The notes under the pieces were generated by a model. The model saw only the letters and a list, made by a program, of their open reading frames with translations, did not search any database and was not told the origin of the DNA. Position numbers and translations under genes: made by a program. Shown one piece after another: positions 22,895 to 30,012 of a DNA stretch of 30,012 nucleotides. This DNA comes from FW021-bin31 sp964478125 (GTDB lineage: Bacteria > Bacteroidota > Bacteroidia > Chitinophagales > Chitinophagaceae), in NCBI GenBank assembly GCA_964478125.1, contig CAYZGR010000039.1, positions 1 to 30,012 on the forward strand, read 5' to 3'. Within the stretch, counting starts at the first letter, position 1. The number at the start of each line of letters is the position of its first letter.

Positions 22895-25297
22895 TTATTC
22901 AAGCATCATTTGAGATACCACTTCAAAAATAGCTTCTGCATTGGGTTTGGAAAAATAATCGCCGTCAGAGCTGTATGAAGGACGATGTGCTGCCGAAGGC
23001 AGGCAACGGGGAGCTGCATCCAGGTAACGGTAACCATTCTGTACCTCCATCACGTGATGGAACATATAGGCCGAAGCCCCTCCCGGTACGTCTTCATCTA
23101 TAAACAAAATGCGGCTTGTTTTCTTCAGTGAATCCAATATCTTATGATGAATATCAAAAGGCAGGAGCGTCTGTATATCAATGAGTTCACAAGAAATACC
23201 ATGCCTTTCAAGACGATGAACAGCATCCATAACAATTCTCAATACAGATCCATAAGAAACGAGCGTAATATCCTCTCCCTCATGTATCACTTCCGGCACC
23301 CCCAGAGGAACCGTGTAGGTATCCAGGTTTTCCGGAAGTCGTTCTTTTAAACGATAACCGTTCAAGCATTCGATCATCAGGGCCGGTTCATTGGCCTGCA
23401 AAAGCGTGTTATACATTCCGGCAGCCTTTGTCATATCACGTGGTACGCAAATGTGCATTCCGCGCAGCGCATTGATCAAAAGCCCCATCGGGGAACCGGA
23501 ATGCCAAATCCCTTCCAGCCTATGGCCACGCGTACGCAGGATCATCGGGCAATGTTGCAGTCCTTTCGTACGATATTGTAAAGTAGCCACATCATCGCTG
23601 ATCTGCTCCAGGGCAAAGAGAATATAATCCAGATATTGAACTTCCGCAATAGGTCGCAGGCCCCGTAGCGCCATACCAATAGCCTGACCCATAATAGTCA
23701 GTTCCCGTATACCCGTATCGAAAACCCGATGCGCGCTATGCTTCTCCTGAAGACCTGTAAAAGCCTGATTAACGCCTCCGATCTTTCCCACATCCTCTCC
23801 GAAAGCAAAAACGAGCGGATTATTTTCGAGCAACTGGTCAAAATACTGGTTCAATATCTCATAACCGTTTATTAGAGGAGCTTCCTCCCCGTAAACGGCT
23901 TTTACTTCAGGAACTTCTAAAGCCGAATTGGCGCCGGAGGCATACAAATGGCTGTTGTATAAAAGCGCTCCTTCCTTCTTATAGTTCTCATAGAGTTTTT
24001 TCAGTTCAACTACTCCCTTCGTAGCTTTTAATCCGGGGAGGGTGGTAATTTCCGAGAGGGTATTTAAAACATCCCTGCGTAACGGCTCTTTATTGGCCAG
24101 CAGCTTTCCCGCCAATTCCTTAACCTGATCCCGGTGGCTTTTCTGCTCCTTAATCAACGTTCTGCATTGGAGTACAATTTCATGGACCTGCTTTTTTATG
24201 GGTTGCTGAAAATCACGATAGGCCTTACTTTTGGCCTTTATCACTTCATCATGTGCCCGCTTTTCTATCTCGTCCAGTTCTGCCTCATCAGCCAGGGAAT
24301 TTTCCAGTATCCATAAACGCATTTGCCGATTACAGTCCCACTCCTTTTCCCATTCAAGCCTTTTTCTGCTTTTATAGCGTTCATGGGAGCCGGAGGTAGA
24401 ATGGCCCAGCGGCTGGGTTAACTCCTGAACATGAAACAGGGCCGGAATATGCTCCTGACGAGTTCGCTGAATCCCTTTCTCAAAAACTTCACACAATCCG
24501 GCATAATCCCATCCTTTTACCGTGTATATATCTATACCTGTTCTTTCGTTTCCCTTTTCAAATCCTTTCAAGGCCCTGGAAATAGAGCCTTTGGCAGTTT
24601 GTAATTTACGGGGAACCGAAATTCCATATCCGTCATCCCATATGAGAATAGCCAGCGGGACCTGTAAAACCGCGGCAGCATTCACCGTTTCCCAAAAATG
24701 TCCTTCCGATGTGCTGGCATCTCCAATAGTCGCAAAACACACTTCATTGCCATTGTGAGACAAATGAGGGAGATCTTTGATCGAATCTACATTCCTGAAT
24801 AATTTAGAAGCATAAGCCAATCCAAGGGAACGAGGCATTTGAGAGGATGTAGGCGCCATATCGGCAGCCGTATTTTTGATCTCCGACAAATTTAAAAGAT
24901 GTCCGTTTTCATCTATATTCTGCGTAGCATAATGGGAATTCATCTGTCTTCCGGAAGAATTGGGATCATGTGAGGAATCCGGATCCCCGTATAATTGGGC
25001 AAAGTACTGATAAACGGTTGTAAAACCGGAGGCCAAAGCAAAAGTTTGATCTCTATAATATCCTGAACGCCAGTCTCCCGGGCGGAAGAACTTGGACCAC
25101 GCGACCTGCGGCACTTCCTTACCATCCCCAAAAATACCGAACTTAGCTTTTCCGGTCAACACTTCTTTTCTTCCTATGATACTAATTTGGCGGCTTTGGC
25201 AAGCCAGATGATAATCATCCAGCACCTCCTTTCTAAACTCGTCAAACGACAAAGAGTGGCTTAACATTTCAGATTCAGGATGATGATGTATAGTCAT
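22895..25297 (-). CDS. 2-oxoacid dehydrogenase E1 component, alpha and beta fused
   Basis: An 800-residue thiamine-diphosphate enzyme. The alpha half (about 1-430) has the TPP region IGDASTSEGHFWETVNAAAV (GDA at 192-194) ending in WDDGYGISVP. The usual motif is GDG with NN/DN before GYGIS, so the first glycine and the asparagine differ. The beta half (about 460-800) has FAFGEDVGKIGGVNQAFTGL, RVFDTGIRELTIMGQAIGMALRGLRPIAEVQY and the LPFDIHHKILDSLKKT closing domain. Fusion of both subunits in one chain is common in Bacteroidota. It probably acts on branched-chain 2-oxoacids or a related substrate, but no E2 or E3 gene is nearby to confirm this. It begins a nine-gene run and has a TACATTTG box 17 bases upstream of the ATG. 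Confidence 0.92.
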   Translation of the reverse strand: MTIHHHPESEMLSHSLSFDEFRKEVLDDYHLACQSRQISIIGRKEVLTGKAKFGIFGDGKEVPQVAWSKFFRPGDWRSGYYRDQTFALASGFTTVYQYFAQLYGDPDSSHDPNSSGRQMNSHYATQNIDENGHLLNLSEIKNTAADMAPTSSQMPRSLGLAYASKLFRNVDSIKDLPHLSHNGNEVCFATIGDASTSEGHFWETVNAAAVLQVPLAILIWDDGYGISVPRKLQTAKGSISRALKGFEKGNERTGIDIYTVKGWDYAGLCEVFEKGIQRTRQEHIPALFHVQELTQPLGHSTSGSHERYKSRKRLEWEKEWDCNRQMRLWILENSLADEAELDEIEKRAHDEVIKAKSKAYRDFQQPIKKQVHEIVLQCRTLIKEQKSHRDQVKELAGKLLANKEPLRRDVLNTLSEITTLPGLKATKGVVELKKLYENYKKEGALLYNSHLYASGANSALEVPEVKAVYGEEAPLINGYEILNQYFDQLLENNPLVFAFGEDVGKIGGVNQAFTGLQEKHSAHRVFDTGIRELTIMGQAIGMALRGLRPIAEVQYLDYILFALEQISDDVATLQYRTKGLQHCPMILRTRGHRLEGIWHSGSPMGLLINALRGMHICVPRDMTKAAGMYNTLLQANEPALMIECLNGYRLKERLPENLDTYTVPLGVPEVIHEGEDITLVSYGSVLRIVMDAVHRLERHGISCELIDIQTLLPFDIHHKILDSLKKTSRILFIDEDVPGGASAYMFHHVMEVQNGYRYLDAAPRCLPSAAHRPSYSSDGDYFSKPNAEAIFEVVSQMMLE

Positions 25298-25314
25298 TCT
25301 TAAGGATTAGGTTA

Positions 25315-25322
25315 CAAATGTA
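25315..25322 (-). promoter_or_regulatory. Candidate -7 box for the E1 dehydrogenase operon
   Basis: The minus strand reads TACATTTG, an exact TAnnTTTG match, 17 bases before the ATG at 25297. No clear TTTG lies at the -33 distance. The divergent gap (25298-25466) also holds a weak TACCTTG on the plus strand for the DUF1573 gene. Confidence 0.45.
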
Positions 25323-25466
25323 AGGAAAATTAAGGAAAATTCCGTCATAATATCCCAAACAAATACCCTTTTGTTAACATTTAATTAGGGTATAGAGTTG
25401 GCAAATTATTTGTACCTTGCCCCACTAATAAATAAAATATTGATTGTCTAAAAACATTCGTTTATT

Positions 25467-25892
25467 ATGAAAAAAATATTGCTTTTTGCTGCCGCCGTCT
25501 TTTTTTTCAACAGTCCTTTATTGGCACAAACCAGTGCTTCTACGGCTCCTCAACAAGAGGAAATCAAAAAGAAATCGCCCTTTGACGGAGTTGTTAAATT
25601 TAACAAAGAGACCATTGATTTTGGCACCGCAAAACTGAATCACCCGGTAACGGTTACTTACACGTTTACAAATGTGGGGGAAAAACCGCTGATCATTAAA
25701 AGTGCCCAACCCAGTTGTGGATGTACCACACCCGACTGGACCAAACAACCGGTCCTTCCCGGGAAAAAAGGAGAGGTGAAAGCCACTTATAACGCCGCCG
25801 CACTGGGACAAGTAAATAAAACCGTTTTTGTCAATTTCCAGGGGATCCCCCAGACTATGGAACTTCATATTGTCGGTAAAGTGGAAAAATAA
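25467..25892 (+). CDS. Exported DUF1573 protein
   Basis: A 141-residue protein with a signal peptide (about 1-20, KKILLFAAAVFFFNSPLLA). After a short polar linker comes one DUF1573 domain, an ASH/immunoglobulin-like fold. It shows the family pattern: IDFGTAKLNHPVTVTYTFTNVGEKPLIIKSAQPSCGCTTPDW, with cysteines 84 and 86, then PVLPGKKGEVKATYNAAALGQVNKTVFVNF. Such single-domain proteins are abundant in Bacteroidota and sit in the periplasm or on the surface; their role is not settled. The aminotransferase gene starts 7 bases after its stop, so the two are probably translated from one mRNA. Confidence 0.92.
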   Translation: MKKILLFAAAVFFFNSPLLAQTSASTAPQQEEIKKKSPFDGVVKFNKETIDFGTAKLNHPVTVTYTFTNVGEKPLIIKSAQPSCGCTTPDWTKQPVLPGKKGEVKATYNAAALGQVNKTVFVNFQGIPQTMELHIVGKVEK

Positions 25893-25899
25893 GTTCTCT

Positions 25900-27099
25900 A
25901 TGCCCGCGATAAGTAACCGGGGCCTGAAAATGCCCCCCTCTCCCATTAGGAAGCTTACGCCTTATGCAGAGGCAGCCAAAGCCAGAGGGATTAAGGTGTA
26001 TCATCTTAATATAGGACAGCCGGACATTGAAACCCCCGCATTTCCTCTAAAAGCCGTAAGAGATAGCCATTTCAGAGTGCTCGCCTATACGCCAAGCCCG
26101 GGGGTAGAAAGCTACCGGAAAAAGTTAACGACCTACTATTCCCGCTATAATATACCCTTAGAGGCCTCCCAGATTATTGTAACGACCGGGGGATCGGAAG
26201 CGATTCGTTTCGCGTTCATGAGTTGCCTGGATCCGGGAGACGAAATACTCATTCCCGAACCTTTTTACGCAAACTATAATGGCTTTTCCATCTCCGCACA
26301 GGTGAGAATAAAAGCCGTTACTTCTTCAATTGATCAGGCCTATGCCCTCCCTCCGGTAGAAGCCTTCGAAGCGTTGATAAGCGAGAAGACACGGGCCATC
26401 CTGATCTGTAACCCCAACAACCCGACAGGATACCTGTACAGCAGGGAAGAACTGGAACAACTGAGACATGTCTGTAAGAAACATGACCTGTTTTTATTCT
26501 CAGACGAAGCTTATCGTGAGTTTTGTTATGAAGATACCCATTTCTCCGCCTTACAATTGAAAGAAATGGAAGCGCATGTAGTTGTTCTGGATACTATTTC
26601 CAAACGTTACAGTGCATGCGGTGCACGTATCGGCGCTCTGGTTACCAGAAATCCGCCTATTCTGGAAGCGGTTACAAAATTTGCACAGGCGCGTCTCAGT
26701 CCTCCGACTTTTGCCCAGATCTTTGCCGAGGCGGCGGTTGATGTGCCTCAACAGTACTTCGAGCAGGTGAGAACGGAATACAAGGCCCGTAGGGATATGC
26801 TGGTGACAACACTTCAGCAAATGAAGGGCGTAAAATGCCCGCTGCCACGAGGGGCTTTTTATGCTATGGCCCGACTACCGATAGATGATGCCGAGCACTT
26901 CTGTCAATGGCTGTTGGAAGACTTTTCTTATCAGGGGGCAACGGTGATGCTGGCCCCCGGTTCGGGATTTTATTCTTCTCCGGATCAGGGTAAGCAGGAA
27001 GTGAGGCTGGCTTACGTCATCCATCAAAATGAACTAAAAGAAGCTTTAGTTTGTTTAAAAAGAGCATTGGAAGTTTATCCCGGCAGAATTGTAAATTAA
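25900..27099 (+). CDS. Class I/II PLP-dependent aminotransferase
   Basis: A 399-residue enzyme of the aspartate aminotransferase fold, which moves an amino group between an amino acid and a 2-oxoacid using pyridoxal phosphate. It shows YHLNIGQPDIETP, the TTGGSEAIRFAF cofactor-binding turn, ICNPNNPTGYLYS, FSDEAYREF and the Schiff-base lysine K235 in DTISKRYSACGARIGAL. The arginine of the substrate site is in VRLAYV near the end. I chose the ATG at 25900 because MPAISNRGLKMPPSPIRKL is the usual opening; the longer frame to 25828 overlaps DUF1573. The substrate is not clear, though aspartate or aromatic amino acids are likely for this subgroup. Confidence 0.93.
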   Translation: MPAISNRGLKMPPSPIRKLTPYAEAAKARGIKVYHLNIGQPDIETPAFPLKAVRDSHFRVLAYTPSPGVESYRKKLTTYYSRYNIPLEASQIIVTTGGSEAIRFAFMSCLDPGDEILIPEPFYANYNGFSISAQVRIKAVTSSIDQAYALPPVEAFEALISEKTRAILICNPNNPTGYLYSREELEQLRHVCKKHDLFLFSDEAYREFCYEDTHFSALQLKEMEAHVVVLDTISKRYSACGARIGALVTRNPPILEAVTKFAQARLSPPTFAQIFAEAAVDVPQQYFEQVRTEYKARRDMLVTTLQQMKGVKCPLPRGAFYAMARLPIDDAEHFCQWLLEDFSYQGATVMLAPGSGFYSSPDQGKQEVRLAYVIHQNELKEALVCLKRALEVYPGRIVN

Positions 27100-27132
27100 C
27101 AATCTTTAAACATTTAGATAAAAAGGTTTACT

Positions 27133-27140
27133 TATCTTTG
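27133..27140 (+). promoter_or_regulatory. Candidate -7 box for the small transcript downstream of the aminotransferase
   Basis: TATCTTTG is an exact TAnnTTTG match. The start site should fall near 27146-27147, right at an ATG. The -33 element is poor: only TTTA sequences at spacings of 16 and 24. Confidence 0.5.
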
Positions 27141-27146
27141 TAAGTC

Positions 27147-27182
27147 ATGAAGAGAAAGACAAAAAGAGCTAAAAAATACTGA
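27147..27182 (+). CDS. Possible 11-residue basic leader peptide
   Basis: ATG to TGA encodes MKRKTKRAKKY: five lysines and two arginines in eleven residues. The ATG would be at or within a base or two of the predicted transcript start, so translation would be leaderless. The position before a hairpin and terminator resembles a leader peptide, but nothing shows that it is translated. Confidence 0.3.
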   Translation: MKRKTKRAKKY

Positions 27183-27233
27183 AGTTTACGGCCATCAACC
27201 ACTGATGGCTATCGTAGAGAGGATGGGAGTAGT

Positions 27234-27262
27234 CCCCCGGTTTCCACCGGGGGAATTTTTTT
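27234..27262 (+). terminator. Strong intrinsic terminator
   Basis: CCCCCGGT (27234-27241) and ACCGGGGG (27246-27253) form a perfect 8-bp stem with a TTCC loop. AA and seven T follow. It ends the small transcript and would also stop read-through from the aminotransferase gene. Confidence 0.88.
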
Positions 27263-27297
27263 GTAAGGATCCATAATGAATATGAAAAAGTAGTCTA

Positions 27298-27327
27298 TTG
27301 TACTTTCATTAAAATGCTTTAGTTTTA
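27298..27327 (+). promoter_or_regulatory. Candidate promoter for the acyl-CoA synthetase gene
   Basis: TTG at 27298-27300 and TAGTTTTA at 27320-27327 are 19 bases apart, close to the -33/-7 consensus with one mismatch in the -7 box. The start would be near 27333, about 16 bases before the ATG. Confidence 0.4.
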
Positions 27328-27348
27328 ACACATTCAACTTCTGAAGTT

Positions 27349-29127
27349 ATGGAACCTACCCGTCTTTTTGATCTACCGGAATATCAATTGTCCCATAATC
27401 CGCAACCGGATATGATGGCGGCAAAGAAAGCAGAAAAATGGATATCTTATTCTACAAAATGGTTTGTTGAAACCGCATTAAAGCTGGCAGCCGGTTTCAA
27501 CAGGGCCGGTATAGGCTATAAAGAATGGCACTCGGAAGGGAGGGACAAGGTAGCCATCTTATCCGAAAACCGGCCGGAATGGCTGCTTATTGATCAGGCC
27601 TGCCAACAAAGCGGCGCTGTTTTAACGCCCATTTATCCCACTATACATCCCACAGAGCTCTTGCATATCCTAAAAGAGGCTGAAATTAAATGGGTATTTG
27701 TAAGCGATAAAAATTTATATGAAAAAGTACATAACCTCTGTGTCTCTCTTTCAACGGTACAAGCTGTTTTCAGTTTTGACAAGATCGAAGGCGTTCGTCA
27801 TTGGGAAGAATTACTGAAGGATATTCAGGATGAAAATCTGCAAAAGATAAAAGAAATAAAAATGGCAACGAGACCCGAAGACCTGGCCACTATCATATAC
27901 ACTTCGGGCACTTCGGGAAGGCCCAAAGGAGTCATGCTAAGCCACCATAATATTCTGAGCAACGTATTGGCAGGATACAAATGTCTCCCCATTAAAAGCG
28001 GTGGCAGGGCATTAAGTTTTCTACCGCTTAATCACGTATATGAGCGTATGATCTCCTATCTTTATATCTATGCAGGTATACCTATTTATTATGCTGAAAA
28101 CATGGATACCATCGGAGAAAACCTGAAAGAGGTACACCCTTACATTTTCACTACCGTTCCGCGTCTGCTGGAGAAAGTATATGAACGAATAATGGAAAAA
28201 GGGCATGAACTTAAAGGAATAAAGAAAAAGCTTTTCTTTTGGGCCTTATCGGTTGGCAGCAGATACGAAATTAATGTTACTAAAAGCTTAGGATACAAGT
28301 TACAGCTGGCGTTGGCGCGGAAGCTGGTATTCAGCAAATGGCGTGAGGCCCTGGGAGGTCGGGTAGAGACGATTATTACCGGATCGGCCGCCTGTCAGGT
28401 CAGGTTACTAAGGTTGTTTACCGCTGCAGGGATCGCCATTCTGGAAGGTTACGGACTTACAGAAACCGCTCCGGTAGTCAGTGTAAACCGAATGGAAACG
28501 AGGGATCGCCGGTTTGGCACCGTGGGACCTGTCGTTGATAAGGTAGAAGTAAAAATAGCGCCTGACGGTGTCATATTATGCAAGGGCCCCAACATCATGA
28601 TGGGCTATTATAAGCAACCGGAGCTGACCAGGGAAGTCCTGAAAGAAGGCTGGTTTTATACAGGAGATCTCGGAGAACTGGTGGAAGGCCGTTTCCTAAA
28701 AATAACAGATCGGAAGAAAGAACTTTTTAAGACCTCGGGAGGGAAATATGTAGCTCCGTTACCGATAGAGACCAAAATGGCAGAATCTCCTTATATTAAA
28801 CAAATCATGCTGATAGGCGACAACCGGAAATTTACTTCAGCGCTTATCGTTCCAGACTTCCAAAGACTAGAGGGAATAATATCCCCTTCCGGCATAAAAA
28901 ACCGGACTCAGGAAGCGCTTATCCGCCTTCCCGAAGTTCGCAAACTTATTAAAAAGGAAGTGAATAAATACAATCAGGAATTCAATCATGTGGAACAGGT
29001 CAAGAAATTCGAACTCCTCCCCCATGAATGGACTATTGAGGCCGGCGAGCTCACCCCCACGCTTAAACTTAAAAGAAAAGCGATTATTGAAAAATACAAG
29101 GACATAATTTCGAGAATTTATCGTTGA
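27349..29127 (+). CDS. Long-chain fatty acid--CoA ligase (AMP-forming)
   Basis: A 592-residue member of the ANL (acyl-activating) superfamily. It forms an acyl-adenylate and then the acyl-CoA thioester. It shows the phosphate-binding loop YTSGTSGRPKGVMLSH (about 184-199), FLPLNHVYERM, the adenine-binding GYGLTETAPVVS (about 367-378), the ribose-binding aspartate in YTGDLGE (about 440), and the hinge region ITDRKKELFKTSGGKYVAP. The last lysine region (TPTLKLKRKAI) is also typical. The pattern and length match the FadD15-like bacterial long-chain acyl-CoA synthetases. Soluble, probably membrane-associated. It lies downstream of a terminator, so it is likely transcribed on its own. Confidence 0.95.
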   Translation: MEPTRLFDLPEYQLSHNPQPDMMAAKKAEKWISYSTKWFVETALKLAAGFNRAGIGYKEWHSEGRDKVAILSENRPEWLLIDQACQQSGAVLTPIYPTIHPTELLHILKEAEIKWVFVSDKNLYEKVHNLCVSLSTVQAVFSFDKIEGVRHWEELLKDIQDENLQKIKEIKMATRPEDLATIIYTSGTSGRPKGVMLSHHNILSNVLAGYKCLPIKSGGRALSFLPLNHVYERMISYLYIYAGIPIYYAENMDTIGENLKEVHPYIFTTVPRLLEKVYERIMEKGHELKGIKKKLFFWALSVGSRYEINVTKSLGYKLQLALARKLVFSKWREALGGRVETIITGSAACQVRLLRLFTAAGIAILEGYGLTETAPVVSVNRMETRDRRFGTVGPVVDKVEVKIAPDGVILCKGPNIMMGYYKQPELTREVLKEGWFYTGDLGELVEGRFLKITDRKKELFKTSGGKYVAPLPIETKMAESPYIKQIMLIGDNRKFTSALIVPDFQRLEGIISPSGIKNRTQEALIRLPEVRKLIKKEVNKYNQEFNHVEQVKKFELLPHEWTIEAGELTPTLKLKRKAIIEKYKDIISRIYR

Positions 29128-29132
29128 AAGCT

Positions 29133-29140
29133 TACCTTTG
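29133..29140 (+). promoter_or_regulatory. -7 box of the tRNA-Arg promoter
   Basis: TACCTTTG is an exact match to TAnnTTTG, identical to the rho -7 box, and lies 18 bases before the mature tRNA start. The -33 position holds only ATTTC-like sequence. Confidence 0.5.
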
Positions 29141-29158
29141 CACGGCTGTTGCCTCATT

Positions 29159-29230
29159 GGCCCTGTAGTTCAATGGATAGAATAGGAGTTTCCTAAACTC
29201 TAGATCCAGGTTCGATCCCTGGCGGGGCTA
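29159..29230 (+). tRNA. tRNA-Arg (anticodon CCU)
   Basis: 72 bases fold as a complete cloverleaf. The acceptor stem is GGCCCTG/CGGGGCT (with G-U pairs at both wobble places) and the discriminator base is A. The D stem is GTTC/GAAT. The anticodon stem GGAGT/ACTCT carries loop TTCCTAA, which gives anticodon CCT. The T stem CCAGG/CCTGG has loop TTCGATC. CCA is not encoded. It reads AGG codons. Genes for minor arginine tRNAs are frequent neighbours or targets of integrated elements, and one seems to start just downstream. Confidence 0.95.
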
Positions 29231-29233
29231 CTT

Positions 29234-29270
29234 AAGGAAACACTACATTTAGGTGTGTCCCTTTTAGTTT
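29234..29270 (+). terminator. Probable terminator after tRNA-Arg
   Basis: GGAAACAC (29236-29243) and GTGTGTCC (29253-29260) pair at seven of eight positions around a 9-base loop, followed by CTTTTAGTTT. It starts 5 bases after the tRNA. The remaining gap to 29375 shows no gene. Confidence 0.5.
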
Positions 29271-29375
29271 CAACAAAGGGCTGTAAATCAAACTGTTGCA
29301 ATCCAATCAGCTATAGTTCTACAATGGCCGCTACAATATTCAGCAGTTAACGTGGAGTAACCTCAAAAATCTGTC

Positions 29376-29573
29376 TCATGGCATCTTTTCAAAAATTCGA
29401 TTTCTCCTTGGGGTTTCGGCGCTTTGATCGCCCTCAGATTGTTGATAATTCTTTGCGATAAGATATAGGAAGTCCAGAATAATGTTAGCCTCGTTATCGT
29501 CCATCTGGACTCCATTTTTTGCTAATATCGCAATTGCTTGCTTAGCGGACACCCTTTTGTCTATAAAATTCAT
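29376..29573 (-). CDS. Small protein of a mobile element, next to a serine recombinase
   Basis: A 65-residue protein, ATG at 29573. The body reads KRVSAKQAIAILAKNGVQMDDNEANIILDFLYLIAKNY, two or three helices, followed by a polar tail. I recall similar small proteins (AI.IL.KNG...EA..ILDFLY.IAK) beside integrases and recombinases in Bacteroidota mobile elements; the role is not known to me. It begins 13 bases after the recombinase stop, so the pair is almost certainly one transcript. Confidence 0.65.
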   Translation of the reverse strand: MNFIDKRVSAKQAIAILAKNGVQMDDNEANIILDFLYLIAKNYQQSEGDQSAETPRRNRIFEKMP

Positions 29574-29586
29574 ATTTATTATTTGA

Positions 29587-30012
29587 TTATCTTTTTCTCA
29601 GTAGTACTTTTAATAATGCGTTATTTAGGCTCAAGACGATATCTCCCGTTTGGAAGTTGACCGTATGAGGTGGGATTAGATTGACGAGGTGTTTTTTATC
29701 TGTCGCATCCAAGCCTGAGAATCCTTGAAAAATATTTTTAAATGACTTGCCTTCTAGCTGATTTCGTTTGTCAATATTTCTAAATTTAACTGGGATATCG
29801 TGTAACTCTTCTTTCATTCCCCGGATACCGGCTTGGCACTCGCATTTTAATTCGTTATGATCATCTAATTTGAGAAGGCCTGTTACGAAAAACTTCCGTG
29901 CCTGTGAAAGAATCAATCCTTGTTCTTTCAATTCTCTATTTACTATTCTTTGCCCTTGTATATGTGCTGCCTTTTGGGTGTTTGTATTCCAATCATCTAA
30001 AATAACTTTGAA
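29587..30012 (-). CDS. Serine recombinase, C-terminal part (cut by window edge)
   Basis: The frame enters from the right edge without a stop and ends at 29587, giving 141 residues. The TTG at 29931 is not a true start because the reading frame continues to the edge. Residues of the type ILSQARKFFVTGLLKLDDHNELKCECQ form the coiled-coil region seen near the end of large serine recombinases. The end, SGLDATDKKHLVNLIPPHTVNFQTGDIVLSLNNALLKVLLRKR in parts, follows the same family in Bacteroidota. The catalytic resolvase domain would lie to the right of the window. It would cut and rejoin DNA at attachment sites. Its position beside a tRNA gene suggests the left end of an integrated element. Confidence 0.75.
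   Translation of the reverse strand, partial: FKVILDDWNTNTQKAAHIQGQRIVNRELKEQGLILSQARKFFVTGLLKLDDHNELKCECQAGIRGMKEELHDIPVKFRNIDKRNQLEGKSFKNIFQGFSGLDATDKKHLVNLIPPHTVNFQTGDIVLSLNNALLKVLLRKR

Larger units (their letters stand above)
27146..27263 (+). ncRNA. Candidate small RNA or attenuator leader of about 118 nt
   Basis: The segment runs from a consensus -7 box to a strong intrinsic terminator. A perfect 7-bp hairpin, GCCATCA/TGATGGC with loop ACCAC, lies at 27191-27209. A shorter hairpin, GGGA/TCCC (27225-27236), overlaps the 5' arm of the terminator, so the two folds exclude each other. An 11-codon ORF opens the transcript. The unit does not match any RNA family I can name (not SRP RNA, tmRNA or RNase P RNA by size and motifs). 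It may act alone or as a leader for the acyl-CoA synthetase gene, although that gene appears to have its own promoter. Confidence 0.45.

Noticed and set aside
25828..25899. N-terminal extension of the aminotransferase
   Set aside because: It overlaps the end of DUF1573 out of frame, and MPAISNRGLK is the usual family opening.
25518..25946. 142-codon frame on the minus strand
   Set aside because: It is antisense to DUF1573 and the start of the aminotransferase, both clear genes.
27146..27263. SRP RNA, tmRNA or RNase P RNA
   Set aside because: The length and conserved motifs of these RNAs are absent; only simple hairpins and a terminator are visible.
29929..29931. TTG as a start codon for the recombinase fragment
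   Set aside because: The reading frame stays open to the window edge and the residues upstream continue the coiled-coil region, so this is an internal leucine.

Overview
The window looks like a chromosomal segment of a Bacteroidota bacterium, most likely Chitinophagaceae or a relative in Chitinophagia/Sphingobacteriia. The reasons are: an ECF sigma factor, FecR anti-sigma and STN-domain TonB receptor in series; a Rho protein with a long lysine-rich insert; an E1 dehydrogenase with fused alpha and beta halves; a DUF1573 protein; and repeated -7 boxes of the Bacteroidota form TAnnTTTG. Family assignments come from reading the proteins and were not checked against a database.

Layout, left to right. 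1-2319 (minus): the start of a SusC/TonB-type receptor (cut by the left edge), fecR and an ECF sigma gene, a cell-surface signalling unit for nutrient uptake. 2409-7528 (minus): purD and two tandem POT-family peptide transporters, the second with a large extra soluble segment. 7766-9871 (plus): metG. 10072-12622 (minus): asnS, a MerR-type regulator and a secreted thioredoxin-fold protein without the active-site cysteines. 12920-15348 (plus): rho behind a strong promoter and a long leader, then an unknown lipoprotein.

15397-25297 (minus) is a run of nine genes: E1 alpha/beta fusion, zapA, a sodium:solute symporter, rny, a DUF1080 protein, a small HAD nucleotidase, an uncharacterised protein with kinase-like motifs, and an MlaE/MlaF lipid-transport pair. 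25467-29127 (plus): a DUF1573 protein, a PLP aminotransferase, a compact transcription unit that looks like a small RNA or attenuator with an 11-codon basic ORF, and a long-chain acyl-CoA synthetase. At 29159-29230 is a tRNA-Arg(CCU). Beyond it, on the minus strand, are a small ORF and the C-terminal part of a serine recombinase, so the right edge probably enters an integrated mobile element.

Most of the window is housekeeping: two tRNA ligases, purine synthesis, transcription termination, RNA decay and division. The parts worth a second look are the kinase-like protein at 16992-18038, the unit at 27133-27263, the C-rich rut-like patch between the sigma and fecR genes, the rho leader, the POT transporter insert, and the mobile-element edge beside the tRNA.
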